Assembly: GCF_014284175.1 (NCBI RefSeq)
Contig: NZ_JACOGA010000019.1
Coordinates: forward strand, 1 to 64,000
Reading direction: 5' to 3'
Source of the DNA: Affinundibacterium flavidum
GTDB taxonomy: Bacteria > Pseudomonadota > Gammaproteobacteria > Burkholderiales > Burkholderiaceae_D
Length of the DNA stretch: 64,000 nt
Shown: positions 9,422-18,483 of the stretch, in pieces
How the letters are laid out: every line of letters starts with the position of its first letter
Numbering within the stretch: position 1 is the first letter of the stretch
Notes under the pieces: generated by a model
Seen by the model: only the letters and a program-made list of their open reading frames with translations
Database searches by the model: none
Told to the model about the DNA's origin: nothing
Program-made: the position numbers and the translations under genes

Positions 9422-9924
9422 ACCGATTCCAGTCGTGCAAACACGACGATAGATGTAAATATGTAAAAAATATATCGCTATTATAAACGCAAGATTAGAG
9501 AAGAGCTGTAGATGGAAGGCAATATATCGTTAAATATTTGCTCTAGCGGGGTGCTCACGATGCTCAGCTAAGACTGGTACTACGTACCGTCAATTCCGCG
9601 AAGAGTCAGTCGCAAATTGTGAGCTTGAATATTCCCTCTCCCGCACGCGGGAGAGGGCTAGGGTGAGGGTAGTTCAGCGATAGCGAAGTGCTTGAATGAT
9701 ACAAAATAGGGAGAAATTTTAATTATTTTTGCGTTGATGAATGTCATTCGAATCTGAACGTCCGTCAAAGCATGCTTTGATTCTGCGACCTTTGTATGCT
9801 GTTTCCGCTCGTGGTAGAAGGAAGTATTCAGCCAAAACTCCCAAGGAAACTATTCCAGACAGTAATGAAATTTCTCATCCTATGCGTGAAGCTCTCCTGT
9901 TGTAATAGCACGCTTATTATTTAC
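9422..9924. other. intergenic region with a hairpin repeat and no convincing gene
   Basis: Apart from the hairpin at 9634-9657 and AT-rich sequence just upstream of the 9421 start, nothing convincing is seen. A 54-codon frame at 9741-9905 lacks a ribosome site and family resemblance. Confidence 0.4.
9634..9657. repeat. interspersed hairpin repeat, CCCTCTCCCGC type
   Basis: Perfect 11-bp inverted repeat CCCTCTCCCGC / GCGGGAGAGGG with a 2-base loop, followed by GCTAGGGTGAGGGT, a layout seen in many proteobacterial extragenic repeats. A shorter relative is at 117-136. Confidence 0.65.
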
Positions 9925-11304
9925 TTATTTTTTTGAGACGGGTGCAATTTTCGCCCCCGACAAAATGGCTACCGCTGATAAAGTCGTCTGCGCTGCGTTC
10001 AAACCCAGCATGAAGTCTTTATCCGAATACGTGCTAAACACATCGCTGGGCTGGTGCCAGTTCGGATTCCAACCTGCACCAATTTGCATGCCACGCTCAT
10101 TTTCACGCAAAGAAATTGCAGGTACCACATCCATGAACGGCACTGAGTCAGTATTCGTCATATGGAAACCCACTGCAGCAGGATAAGTCGTCGCATATTT
10201 ATCATTCGCCGCACGGAAAAACCACGCCAATTTGGCCGCCCCTTCGGCTTGTTTAGATGTCGATTGAAATTCGATATTCACATCGGCTTCTGCACGTTGC
10301 TCTTTGGGCGAGACATAGACTGGTTTACCTTCGGCATCGAGAACTTGTTTGCCGTGCGCATCCAATTGCGGCACCGGCATGCCATGATCCCACAGCATCA
10401 TATCGTGCTGTATCATGCCCAGCCATTTGGGTTCTGGGTATTTGCCAGAACCTTTTGGTGATTCTATGCCTTGCAAATCTTTGCGTTGTGCGACGTAGGC
10501 ATAAGCACCGTTCAAACCAGTCTCTTCGTTATTCCATAAAACAAAGCGTATTGATTTATCGGTGTCGATTTCTGGTGAACTAAAGATACGTGCCAATTCC
10601 ATCACTAAGGCAGTGCCCGAACCATTGTCATTCGCTGCTTCGCCAAAGCCTATGCCATCAAAATGCGCACCGACGATGTACATCTCATCTGGATTTTTCT
10701 TCCCGATTTTGGTGCAATACACGTTCTCACGTTGTGAAGTACCCACGGGTGTTTGTTCTGCATTTAATGTACGCAACTTTTCATTGGTTTGAAGTAGCGG
10801 GTCGGTATTTACTCCCGTCTTTGCGCGCTTACCAAATAAGGTGCTACCGCCCTGACCAGCGCCGCCGCCTAAGCCACCGCTAGGGATGACGTTTCTGCGC
10901 GGTGCAGGTGTCGCAGTGGTTGTGGCCGATGGTACTGACTGTGCCGATGGCGCTGACTGCGCTGAAGTTGCTGATGGTGCTTGCGTATAATCAAATTGCA
11001 AGCGCTCAGTATTTGTGCAACCGTAAGATTTCAGTTGGGCTTCTATCCAATCTAAGGCTCGGCGATTACGTTCAGTTCCCTGACGTCGATCACCAAACTC
11101 GGTTAAGGATTTAATCGTCGCCTTATATTTTTCCAGATCTAATTGACGCACCATGCTCACAACCAAATCATCTGGTTTGAGTGCACTGCTTTGCAAAATA
11201 TCCAATGACTGTGCTTGGCTGTTAGTCGTCATACTCGAAGCAAATAAGCCTGCACACATGCTGGTGGCGAGGATAGATTGTTTGAATTGCCGAGGAAAAA
11301 TCAT
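9925..11304 (-). CDS. secreted M28-family zinc peptidase
   Basis: A 459-residue exported aminopeptidase-like protein. The signal peptide ends near TNSQAQ (residue 32). M28 metal-site residues are visible: His214 and Asp216 in VGAHFDGIGF, bridging Asp226 in EAANDNGSGTA, the Glu260-Glu261 pair in LWNNEETGLNGAY, and a late His in the GFHMTNTDSVPF segment. An unusual Ser/Ala/Pro-Thr-rich low-complexity stretch (residues 111-135, SATSAQSAPSAQS...) followed by a Gly-rich loop sits between the N-terminal region and the catalytic core. GGAGA lies 7 bp before the ATG. One of two M28 proteins within 4 kb. Confidence 0.92.
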   Translation of the reverse strand: MIFPRQFKQSILATSMCAGLFASSMTTNSQAQSLDILQSSALKPDDLVVSMVRQLDLEKYKATIKSLTEFGDRRQGTERNRRALDWIEAQLKSYGCTNTERLQFDYTQAPSATSAQSAPSAQSVPSATTTATPAPRRNVIPSGGLGGGAGQGGSTLFGKRAKTGVNTDPLLQTNEKLRTLNAEQTPVGTSQRENVYCTKIGKKNPDEMYIVGAHFDGIGFGEAANDNGSGTALVMELARIFSSPEIDTDKSIRFVLWNNEETGLNGAYAYVAQRKDLQGIESPKGSGKYPEPKWLGMIQHDMMLWDHGMPVPQLDAHGKQVLDAEGKPVYVSPKEQRAEADVNIEFQSTSKQAEGAAKLAWFFRAANDKYATTYPAAVGFHMTNTDSVPFMDVVPAISLRENERGMQIGAGWNPNWHQPSDVFSTYSDKDFMLGLNAAQTTLSAVAILSGAKIAPVSKK

Positions 11305-11437
11305 GAGTGTCTCCGATATTATTTTTGGGAAAACAGGAGCTGGCAGTGTAGCGGTGAATGCAAAAAATGATCAATGGAATTAACTGTAGATAAAGTCTTA
11401 CGTTCGCGCACGCTGGATTTTGCTTGAATCTGGTCGT

Positions 11438-11471
11438 AAAAAAAGACGTAATACCTGTGGCATTACGTCTT
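11438..11471 (-). terminator. rho-independent terminator
   Basis: AAGACGTAAT (11443-11452) pairs with ATTACGTCTT (11462-11471). Read on the minus strand the stem is followed by seven T, so it terminates the membrane protein gene at 11505-12065. Confidence 0.85.
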
Positions 11472-11504
11472 GTATTCAGTTTTATCAATTCAAGCGATAG
11501 TTGT

Positions 11505-12065
11505 TTAGTGTGATGGCCACAGTTGCCAGAACACGACGGCACTCACTGCACCGTAGATCAAAGAATCGAGAATATTTTTCAATGTGGCGGACCAAGGTCT
11601 ACCCATCCAGATGGATTCTTGCACACTACCGCAAGCATAAGCAATCATCGTAAACAGTCCAATAAAATGTCCTGCGTAATGTGGATTGGCTTGAATTCCC
11701 ATCGTTTGCAAAGCCAATAATCCACCTAAGCTAGCGATGACGATATTTAAGATAAACCACTGCAGTAAATATTTACCCATGGCAGGTGCACCTGGGGCAC
11801 GAATCGTAATTAGTGCGACCGGACCTTGAATAAACTTCTGTTGCATGGCATCGGTTTGTATTTCCTTCATATCCGTGCAATGTGGTGTCGAATACAAACC
11901 GGGATTGAGTTTGACGCTCCCTAAGGCATTACGTACTTCATCTTCATTCGGCAAAGCACGATATTCCGAGTTATGCCATTTAAAAACCATATGTATCAGA
12001 CTGCTGGCAAAAAATACGCCGATCGCAGCGACTAAAATAGGCAGCCATAATTGTAGTAGTGTCAT
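11505..12065 (-). CDS. hypothetical inner-membrane protein
   Basis: A 186-residue protein with three to four membrane segments (about 5-27 LWLPILVAAIGVFFASSLIHMVF, 103-123, 133-152 and 160-182). I placed the start at 12065 because AGGAG lies 6 bp before that ATG; an in-frame upstream ATG at 12131 lacks a ribosome site. The segment between the first two membrane helices is soluble and ends near a charged stretch with GSVKLNPGLYSTPHC. I do not recognise a named family. Single gene ending in a strong terminator. Confidence 0.75.
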   Translation of the reverse strand: MTLLQLWLPILVAAIGVFFASSLIHMVFKWHNSEYRALPNEDEVRNALGSVKLNPGLYSTPHCTDMKEIQTDAMQQKFIQGPVALITIRAPGAPAMGKYLLQWFILNIVIASLGGLLALQTMGIQANPHYAGHFIGLFTMIAYACGSVQESIWMGRPWSATLKNILDSLIYGAVSAVVFWQLWPSH

Positions 12066-12204
12066 GTTGTCTCCTCTTGATTTTAGAATAGGTTGACGCC
12101 TGTTTTGAAGAAGTTGAAGGCGTGTCAACAATATACGCTAAGCCGATGAAGATTTCAGCTTCAAAATATAAGGGCGTAAGCTAGGCGCAACAGTTCCAAA
12201 TCAA

Positions 12205-12244
12205 GGGAACCTACTAGCTGGGCTATGCAAGCTAGTAGTTTCCC
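12205..12244. terminator. strong hairpin beyond the MBL-fold gene
   Basis: 15-base arms (12205-12219 and 12230-12244) containing CTACTAGCT/AGCTAGTAG pair with one mismatch around a 10-base loop. There is no T tract on the leftward strand, so it could be a transcript-stabilising hairpin as well as a terminator. Confidence 0.5.
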
Positions 12245-12261
12245 CCTGAACTATTTTGAGA

Positions 12262-13611
12262 TTATTTCTTCTGCATGCGTAATCTGACGCTTTCTTTGAG
12301 TTCATTTAAATTGGTATGGCGACCGTGTACGCCAAGGATGCGATTGACGGTTAAGCGACGTTCTTGAATGAAGTTAAGCAGTTCTTCGTTGACCTTAAAT
12401 CCCGCTGTAACAGGACCAATTTCAGCGAGCGTAATAAAATCACCTTGCAATAATGTTTGTGATTTTTGGTCATAGGCCACTAGCATCTCTGAAGCATGCG
12501 AACTATTGATGGGGAAAATGCGAATCGGCCGGTTTCCTAAATCAATCAATTGCTCGCTGTCAATTTCTCTGGTTTGTTCGTTAACTCCGTTAGTAAATTG
12601 GCGCGCGACTGAAATCTTACCGTTTTTGCCGGTTAAGAAATCTACGCCTGCTTGCAGATAGCTTGCGGCGCCGCCTATATGGTCGCGATGTGTATGCGAA
12701 AAAATGACATGGCTGATTTTTTTGCCCGGTACGGTTTTTTCTATCAGTGTACGAATTTGTGCCGTCTCGACTGGGCTGACTGGCGCATCAAATATGGCAA
12801 TACTCTGATCGCCGACGACGAAATGGCTGTGATAATTCGACGCAGTACCGTTGATGCGATAGACGCCATCGCTCAACTCCTCAACACGCAAACTTCCTTT
12901 ATCCTGTTTTTCCACATAAGCGCTGGCTACACTAAGTTCCAGGTTTTGTAATGGAGTGGCTTTTGTTTCTATGTGCCACTTTGCATTGAGTGCACCGTTA
13001 TTCTTAACGGTCACGTCGTAACTACTATCTGTGCCTATCGCATATTCATAGCTGATATTGCCGACGCGTGCGGAGACGATGGCTTGATCCGATTTGCGTA
13101 CCACCAGCGTGGCAGGCCTGGAGGCAAAGTCGATAAAACTTTCAAACTGGTAGTCTTGTTGATACTCAGCAGGTGTCGTCATAGCTTGACGATTTGTAGC
13201 AAGCGTTTTTAACAAACTTGGCGTCAAAAAACTGAGGTCGGCATAAGTTTGACGTGCTGCCTTGCTGTCAGCACGATCAAGTTCATAACCATTGCGCCAG
13301 AGCAGCATGTCCGCGGTGACCATGCCTTTGGCATTTCCCTTAATTAAAAAGCCAAATTCAATTTCTCCCGGATACAAAGTATTCGTTTGGATCTGAAATT
13401 GCGCTTGGTTATCTAGGTAAACGGTTTGCTTCGCATTGACCTCCGCTATGACCTGATCAGGTGTGCCAGCTTGATTCGGGGTAAACCGAGATCCATGCAT
13501 GTTGAGTTGAAAAGTAAATGCCGCATTGTTTTGAGCATGGGCATTGGACAAGGCAGTTATGCTAGAGAGAAGAATCGTTGCCGTTAGAAAAGTTTTAGAA
13601 AATGTTTGCAT
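12262..13611 (-). CDS. exported MBL-fold metallo-hydrolase
   Basis: A 449-residue protein with a signal peptide (ending near NAHA-QN, residue 26). Residues 30-240 form a domain of unknown type, followed by a metallo-beta-lactamase fold whose zinc motif HTHRDHIGG is at residues 306-314 (His306, His308, Asp310, His311); later metal ligands fit SSHASEM and GVHGRHTN. The motif D-x-H-H-like HxHxDH is that of hydrolytic MBL proteins; substrate unknown. The large N-terminal extension is unusual for plain MBL hydrolases. Single gene; divergent region before it is short. Confidence 0.88.
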   Translation of the reverse strand: MQTFSKTFLTATILLSSITALSNAHAQNNAAFTFQLNMHGSRFTPNQAGTPDQVIAEVNAKQTVYLDNQAQFQIQTNTLYPGEIEFGFLIKGNAKGMVTADMLLWRNGYELDRADSKAARQTYADLSFLTPSLLKTLATNRQAMTTPAEYQQDYQFESFIDFASRPATLVVRKSDQAIVSARVGNISYEYAIGTDSSYDVTVKNNGALNAKWHIETKATPLQNLELSVASAYVEKQDKGSLRVEELSDGVYRINGTASNYHSHFVVGDQSIAIFDAPVSPVETAQIRTLIEKTVPGKKISHVIFSHTHRDHIGGAASYLQAGVDFLTGKNGKISVARQFTNGVNEQTREIDSEQLIDLGNRPIRIFPINSSHASEMLVAYDQKSQTLLQGDFITLAEIGPVTAGFKVNEELLNFIQERRLTVNRILGVHGRHTNLNELKESVRLRMQKK

Positions 13612-13700
13612 AAAGTCGTTTTCATTACAAATACGTGAACACTTTCAGACAATCCTATCGGCAATTAGTTGCATTTCCCGACTATAAAAATTGAGTGCAA

Positions 13701-15461
13701 CTATTTGCTTAATTGCGTTTGCATTCTTAGATTCTCTTGTTGCAGTTTCGCTTTCGCTGCATCAATTTGCGTTTGCAATTTTGAAGTGATGCCATTTACA
13801 GGGATATCTTGCATTTTGTCGAAAGCCTTTTGGTACCAATCCGCCCAAACTTCAATAATATGCTGTTCATCTTTTGCCTTAGCACCAGCAGCAATTGCTT
13901 TCTTACTTAGAGAGAATTCTGTTTCCAGACGCGATGTCGCGTTGTCCAGAAGTTCTTGCACCAGATAAATGCTGCTTTGCTCATCCGCACTACTCAATGT
14001 GAAGGCCGCAGCTAATGCGCTAATTCCCACATTTTGCATCGACGTTTTGGATACCATATCGAGTCTATCCGCATCGGTGTGGTAAAACACATCGGTGAAA
14101 TGCCACATCAACAGTCCGGGGATTTTGGCGTTTAAAAATGGCGTGTGATCGCTACCACCTTCATAGGGATTGGCATTGATTACCCAGCCATTGTCTTTGC
14201 CTTGTTGACGGCAGCGGTTAATTAAAAAGTCGGTGAAATAATTGGGAACCATATCGGATTCTTTGAGGACAGAGCCTCCCCATTCAGTATGTTTGTCGTT
14301 GCCGCGTGTCCAGATTGCTGATGGATCAGGCATTTTCTCAATTAAGAAACTACCGCCCGTTTTTGCGGTGTCTTCGCCCACCATATCTAAACTCAGGCCC
14401 CATTTGATACCTTCAGCACGTTTAGGATTTTCACGAATATAACGATCGGTCGAACGTATTTCATCGCCCCACAAAAAAGTAATCGTGCGTTGTGGTGCGA
14501 ACTTTTTATCTTGTACCAGACGCGCCGTCACACGCGCCATCTCGGCTAACGTTCCAACGCCGCTGGCATTATCGTTGGCGCCGGGTTCTTGCACATGCGC
14601 GCTGAATACGAAGCGTTCATCTGGCTTTGAAGTCCCGCGTGCATTCGCAATCAGGGTTAATTCTTCTGCTGGATAAATCGAGGTTTTAATATTTACCGTC
14701 GCCAAAGTCTGACCTTGTGCCAGACGTGCTTTCAACTTTTCTTTAGCGCGATACGATAAAACCAGACCCCATTTTTGCGTTTCCGGTTGATCAGGATTTA
14801 AAAAAGGGATGCCTTGAAACTGAATCGAATTGATATGCTTCTCTGGCTGGGTATAAGCTGGCATCGCATAAGACAAGACACCAATTGCCCCCGCCTTCAT
14901 GGCGTTCATATACAAACTAGCGATGCCGCCTTCCGCGAAGACGATTTTCCCTTTGACGTCTTTATCCGTAAAATCTTGCGCACGGCCACGCCCAACATTA
15001 ACGACTTCCGCGGTGACACCTCCGGCTACAGTGCTCGCGGAATTGATCGCCAACATATTCCGATTACTGCTAAATCGCAGCAAAGGCTCGGTATCACCTG
15101 CTAGGCTCAAGCTGCCATCAATTGGTTCCCAAGTCGGTTGCTTCATTTTTCTTGACTCGATTCGGTAGCTCAAAGGTGCTTCAGCTTCGCCGGATACCTC
15201 TTTTTTATAGCCCGCTTGCTGCAAGATTTTTTCTACGTGCCAGATACTTTCATTGAAACCCGTATTGCCAGCGATACGCCAGCGTTGCTCGACAAAGGCG
15301 ACAGTTTGGTAAGGATTGTCCTGAATGAAATTGGTACGCAATAATTGGTAATACTGATTGATCGTGGCATTTTCTTGCGTTGATTGTGCGACTGCCGGGA
15401 CTGTCAATAACAGGGAAGCGCAAGCCATCATCGTGATACGCGCAGTATTTTTTAGATTCAT
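13701..15461 (-). CDS. secreted M28-family peptidase with PA domain
   Basis: A 586-residue exported peptidase. The signal peptide ends near PAVA-QS (residue 26). A protease-associated (PA) insert lies at about 145-250 (GKIVFAEGGIASLYMNAMKAG). Catalytic core: His289 in FSAHVQ, Asp297 in GANDNASG, the acid pair in LWGDEIRST (about 333-334), Asp near 361 in SLDMVGED, and the last His in GGSDHTPF (about 452). The usual H-x-D is H-V-Q here: the Asp that normally orients the zinc-binding His is replaced by Gln. A helical C-terminal extension of about 90 residues follows. Probable exported aminopeptidase or carboxypeptidase. Confidence 0.9.
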   Translation of the reverse strand: MNLKNTARITMMACASLLLTVPAVAQSTQENATINQYYQLLRTNFIQDNPYQTVAFVEQRWRIAGNTGFNESIWHVEKILQQAGYKKEVSGEAEAPLSYRIESRKMKQPTWEPIDGSLSLAGDTEPLLRFSSNRNMLAINSASTVAGGVTAEVVNVGRGRAQDFTDKDVKGKIVFAEGGIASLYMNAMKAGAIGVLSYAMPAYTQPEKHINSIQFQGIPFLNPDQPETQKWGLVLSYRAKEKLKARLAQGQTLATVNIKTSIYPAEELTLIANARGTSKPDERFVFSAHVQEPGANDNASGVGTLAEMARVTARLVQDKKFAPQRTITFLWGDEIRSTDRYIRENPKRAEGIKWGLSLDMVGEDTAKTGGSFLIEKMPDPSAIWTRGNDKHTEWGGSVLKESDMVPNYFTDFLINRCRQQGKDNGWVINANPYEGGSDHTPFLNAKIPGLLMWHFTDVFYHTDADRLDMVSKTSMQNVGISALAAAFTLSSADEQSSIYLVQELLDNATSRLETEFSLSKKAIAAGAKAKDEQHIIEVWADWYQKAFDKMQDIPVNGITSKLQTQIDAAKAKLQQENLRMQTQLSK

Positions 15462-15568
15462 GATTATAGGGATTTATTTAACAGAGGTAAGGTCAAGGTG
15501 CGAATGTGGCTTGCAATGATAGATACACAGTGCGTAACAGGCAAAGCCGCATTACACCAATTAAAAGG

Positions 15569-15964
15569 CTATTTGATATGCCGGATCGCTGTCGCGACTT
15601 TGTAGCGACCATAGCTAAGCATGGCATTTAAAAACGGTTCCAGATCACCAGTATTTTGCGAAATAAAAATCAATTGATAACAGCCTTCTCCGGTCACTTT
15701 ATAAGCCGCCTCGATATGAGTATCGTTTTTCAAAAAAAGTTCAAATCCAGCAAAATCAGAAGTCTCCATGAATACGGTAATAAAATGGCGTTCCGCATTA
15801 TCTTGCCGTAGCGTATAGCCAGTGATCAGACCCTGATCTTCCATTTGCAATACACGCGCCGCCACCGCTTGCCCAGTTAAATGTACTTCCTTCCCAATCT
15901 GCTGCCAAGTCTTGCGACTATTTTGCTTGAGCTGATGCAAAATGGCGCGATTCATTTTGTCCAT
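15569..15964 (-). CDS. Lrp/AsnC-family transcriptional regulator
   Basis: A regulator of about 132 residues starting MDKMNRAILHQLKQNSRKTW. The N-terminal winged helix-turn-helix is typical (IGKEVHLTGQAVAARVLQMEDQGLITGY), followed by a RAM/effector-type alpha-beta domain. An in-frame ATG at 16054 would add a Cys-rich 30-residue tail not found in this family, so I place the start at 15964. It is divergent from the isochorismatase-like gene at 16081 across 116 bp and probably controls that gene and itself; Lrp-type regulators often sense an amino acid or a related metabolite. Confidence 0.88.
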   Translation of the reverse strand: MDKMNRAILHQLKQNSRKTWQQIGKEVHLTGQAVAARVLQMEDQGLITGYTLRQDNAERHFITVFMETSDFAGFELFLKNDTHIEAAYKVTGEGCYQLIFISQNTGDLEPFLNAMLSYGRYKVATAIRHIK

Positions 15965-16080
15965 TATTTTTATACTTTCAAGATGTAAGCAAAAGCCTTT
16001 AAATTCACACAGTTTACAATTCTCAACGGAGCATCGAATGTCTATCATGTTCACTTTCCAAGCACAAATGAAAGAACATC

Positions 16081-16599
16081 ATGCGCAAAGCACTCATTGT
16101 CATCGACGTACAAAACGATTATTTCCCAAGCGGAAATTTCCCTCTATGGAATGCAGATAAAACCTTAACACACATCGAATTAGCGATTGCCAATGCGATC
16201 AAAAACAAAGTTGAGATTATCCATGTCCAGCATATCGCTAATCCGGATAATGGTGTGTCGCCATTCTTCAATGAAGACAGTGAAGGTGTTCAAATTCACC
16301 CACGTATTTTAGCTGCCGCCCCCGATGCTCCTATCGTCATTAAGCGCCACGCAGATGGTTTTCATCATACGAATCTGGATAATATTTTGCAGGCACAAGA
16401 TATACAAGAATTATTCATCTGCGGCATGATGACGCAAAATTGCGTGACGCATACGGCTATTTCCAAAGCTGCAGAAAAATACCAGGTCAGCATACTTGCA
16501 GACTGCTGCACCACGGTCGATGAAATGATACATGGCATTGCCTTAAGCGCGGTTTCTACCAGAGTAGTGCTCAGGCAATCGACGGAGGTGTTTTCGTAA
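16081..16599 (+). CDS. isochorismatase-like cysteine hydrolase
   Basis: A 172-residue cytosolic hydrolase of the isochorismatase superfamily. The catalytic triad is visible: Asp9 (LIVIDVQNDY), Lys88 (IVIKRHADGF) and Cys121 (GMMTQNCVTHTA, including the typical cis-peptide region before Cys). Relatives hydrolyse nicotinamide, N-carbamoyl amines or similar amides. Size fits the single-domain family. Adjacent and divergent to an Lrp-type regulator, which suggests substrate-responsive control. Exact substrate cannot be read from sequence. Confidence 0.9.
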   Translation: MRKALIVIDVQNDYFPSGNFPLWNADKTLTHIELAIANAIKNKVEIIHVQHIANPDNGVSPFFNEDSEGVQIHPRILAAAPDAPIVIKRHADGFHHTNLDNILQAQDIQELFICGMMTQNCVTHTAISKAAEKYQVSILADCCTTVDEMIHGIALSAVSTRVVLRQSTEVFS

Positions 16600-16784
16600 G
16601 AATGAGCCGAAATAGTGTAGGTATCCTACCTTGTCTGATCAAACAATGATCATCATTCCCTAGATGCTTACAATTCATAAAGCATATCGCATCAATATGT
16701 TGCGTGGGCATGCTCTCATCGTGCCTACCTTTTATTATTGTCATATTAATTTCCCCTAGCGAATCGGCGATCGGACGCTTCGTT

Positions 16785-17297
16785 TCAGATACTGTTATAA
16801 ACCGCCAAGTAGTGAGTTAGTTTTTCAAATGCGGCCTTATTTTCTAGCATCTCTTCGCTAATGACCGTAGTGCCGTTTATATGCTCTATCAGCAGCGATC
16901 TTTGTTTTTCCAGCGTTCTCATTTTTAGACTAAGAATGTGTTTATATTTGATTGAAATCATTTCGCTGCTGAAGGCACTTTTGGGCAAATTAACTTGTGA
17001 GTCAAAAACATAGATCTCTTTTTTTGTTGTGATGTTGGTGTAGAAAAAAATGATCGATATGAAGAAAATCAGGGTGAAACAAAGAGCAAAAAATGAATAA
17101 AGAACTGTCGCGCCGCGACGTGAAAAATGGAAGATGTTATTAATGACCAAACCACGATCATTATGTATTGCGTCATTGATCGAGAGATAGCTGAGGAGGG
17201 CAAAGACAAGAATTGCAAATAAAAGCCGCAAAAATTTAGGCTTATATTTGAATCTTATGGGAGTTTTCTTCTGCTGCGGATTTGTCGTAGCTTGCAT
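16785..17297 (-). CDS. hypothetical membrane protein, PH-like (STM3941-type) candidate
   Basis: A 170-residue protein with two membrane helices (about 24-41 and 64-86) followed by a cytosolic C-terminal domain with strands KKEIYVFDSQVNLP and KYKHILSLKM. This layout (two helices, then a PH-like domain) resembles the STM3941 family of unknown function; the assignment is tentative. Single gene with low GC relative to neighbours. Confidence 0.65.
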   Translation of the reverse strand: MQATTNPQQKKTPIRFKYKPKFLRLLFAILVFALLSYLSINDAIHNDRGLVINNIFHFSRRGATVLYSFFALCFTLIFFISIIFFYTNITTKKEIYVFDSQVNLPKSAFSSEMISIKYKHILSLKMRTLEKQRSLLIEHINGTTVISEEMLENKAAFEKLTHYLAVYNSI

Positions 17298-17540
17298 CGG
17301 TTTATAAACATTAAAATAAACCCTTATGATCAGTTAATGTGTAATAAATTGCAATATTAAAAATTGATATTTAGAGAATATTGTTAAATATCCCGGTCTC
17401 GCGACATTGCTTACCTGATGTTAGGCAAGTAATTTCAGATAAGTCTTCATACTAATTATTCAAACCAAATCCAAACTATGGTGCGCCATCAGTTCGCAAA
17501 GACGAAATTACATTGAGCGCGCCTTGTTTAAAAAAGTGAT

Positions 17541-18125
17541 TTACTGGTTTGGACCAAAATGCTTCTGAACCAACTGCTCACACAATTGCCACAATATAGG
17601 TGAACCACGTTGTATTGTTGGCCCATAGCGCTGTAGAACTAGCTCTAGTGATACGCCATTGTCGTTCCAGGTTCCGCCACCGGTGATCACGTTCACCAGT
17701 AAAGGTTGAACCCTATCCAAAGCTTTCGCAAACTTTGCATCTTCTGTCTGTGCTTCTTCAAACTCTTTCCACAGCGCCAGTAGTTCGCTGCTCTCTGGTT
17801 CTGGCAAGAGGCCGAATAAACGCGCGGCAGCCTGTATTTCCGCGTGATATTGATCTTCGGGTGAAGCTGAACTATGGAGCGGAGTATCACCCACATCCAC
17901 CTCAACGATATCGTGTAGAAGTAACATTTTGATGACGCGGTTTGCGTCCACTGGAACTGTCGCATAGTCTTGCAATAACAGCGCATACATCGCTAAATGC
18001 CAAGAATGCTCCGCACTGTTTTCTTTGCGACTGCGATCAAGTAAAGGCGACTGTCGAATGACTGATTTCAGACGATCTATTTCGTGTAGGAACGTGAGTT
18101 TTTGGAGAAGTGGATTAGTTTGCAT
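17541..18125 (-). CDS. HD-domain phosphohydrolase, YfbR/HDDC2-like
   Basis: A 194-residue metal-dependent phosphohydrolase. The HD-domain ligands are visible: His40 in SAEHSWHLA, His71-Asp72 in LLLHDIVEVDVGD, and a later Asp in KALDRVQPL. The RQSPL..R..SAEHSW pattern is that of the YfbR/HDDC2 group, which remove phosphate from (deoxy)nucleoside 5'-monophosphates. Likely a role in nucleotide pool balance. Single gene. Confidence 0.85.
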   Translation of the reverse strand: MQTNPLLQKLTFLHEIDRLKSVIRQSPLLDRSRKENSAEHSWHLAMYALLLQDYATVPVDANRVIKMLLLHDIVEVDVGDTPLHSSASPEDQYHAEIQAAARLFGLLPEPESSELLALWKEFEEAQTEDAKFAKALDRVQPLLVNVITGGGTWNDNGVSLELVLQRYGPTIQRGSPILWQLCEQLVQKHFGPNQ

Positions 18126-18483
18126 AGAGGATTATTTGATGAACTTAGGTCATTTGATTTGTATAAAGAGATCAGCGTTTCTTTGCTTGCTGCATTCACA
18201 TAGCGCTGGAAACGCGAATATTGCGTATCGATTGCCTGCGTGAATCAGCTATGTTTTACGGGATTGTAATGCAAATAATTGAGTACGTCGGATGTAACAG
18301 GCGAAGCCGTAGTGCGGTAATAAATTATAGAGAAGTCGTTGCCAACGCCTCACGCTAAGACTGCGTGACTGTGCAGTGGCTCTAGTGATCACAGAAACGT
18401 TGATTGTGGTATTCGACTTGTTATGAAATACTGAGAGCGAGCGGCTGGAATTTGCTAAATGTTTGTATGCATGGAGGTGGAAG
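18126..18483. other. intergenic region between divergent HD-domain and S10 peptidase genes
   Basis: Contains GTAACAGGCGAAGCCG (about 18293), which recurs in similar form near 15533 (GTAACAGGCAAAGCCGC), an extragenic repeat fragment. The GGAGG ribosome site of the S10 gene lies at the right end. No gene seen. Confidence 0.4.

Noticed and set aside
9741..9905. 54-codon frame MSFESERPSKHALILRPLY... in the intergenic region
   Set aside because: No ribosome site, no family resemblance, and irregular composition; more likely chance or decayed sequence.
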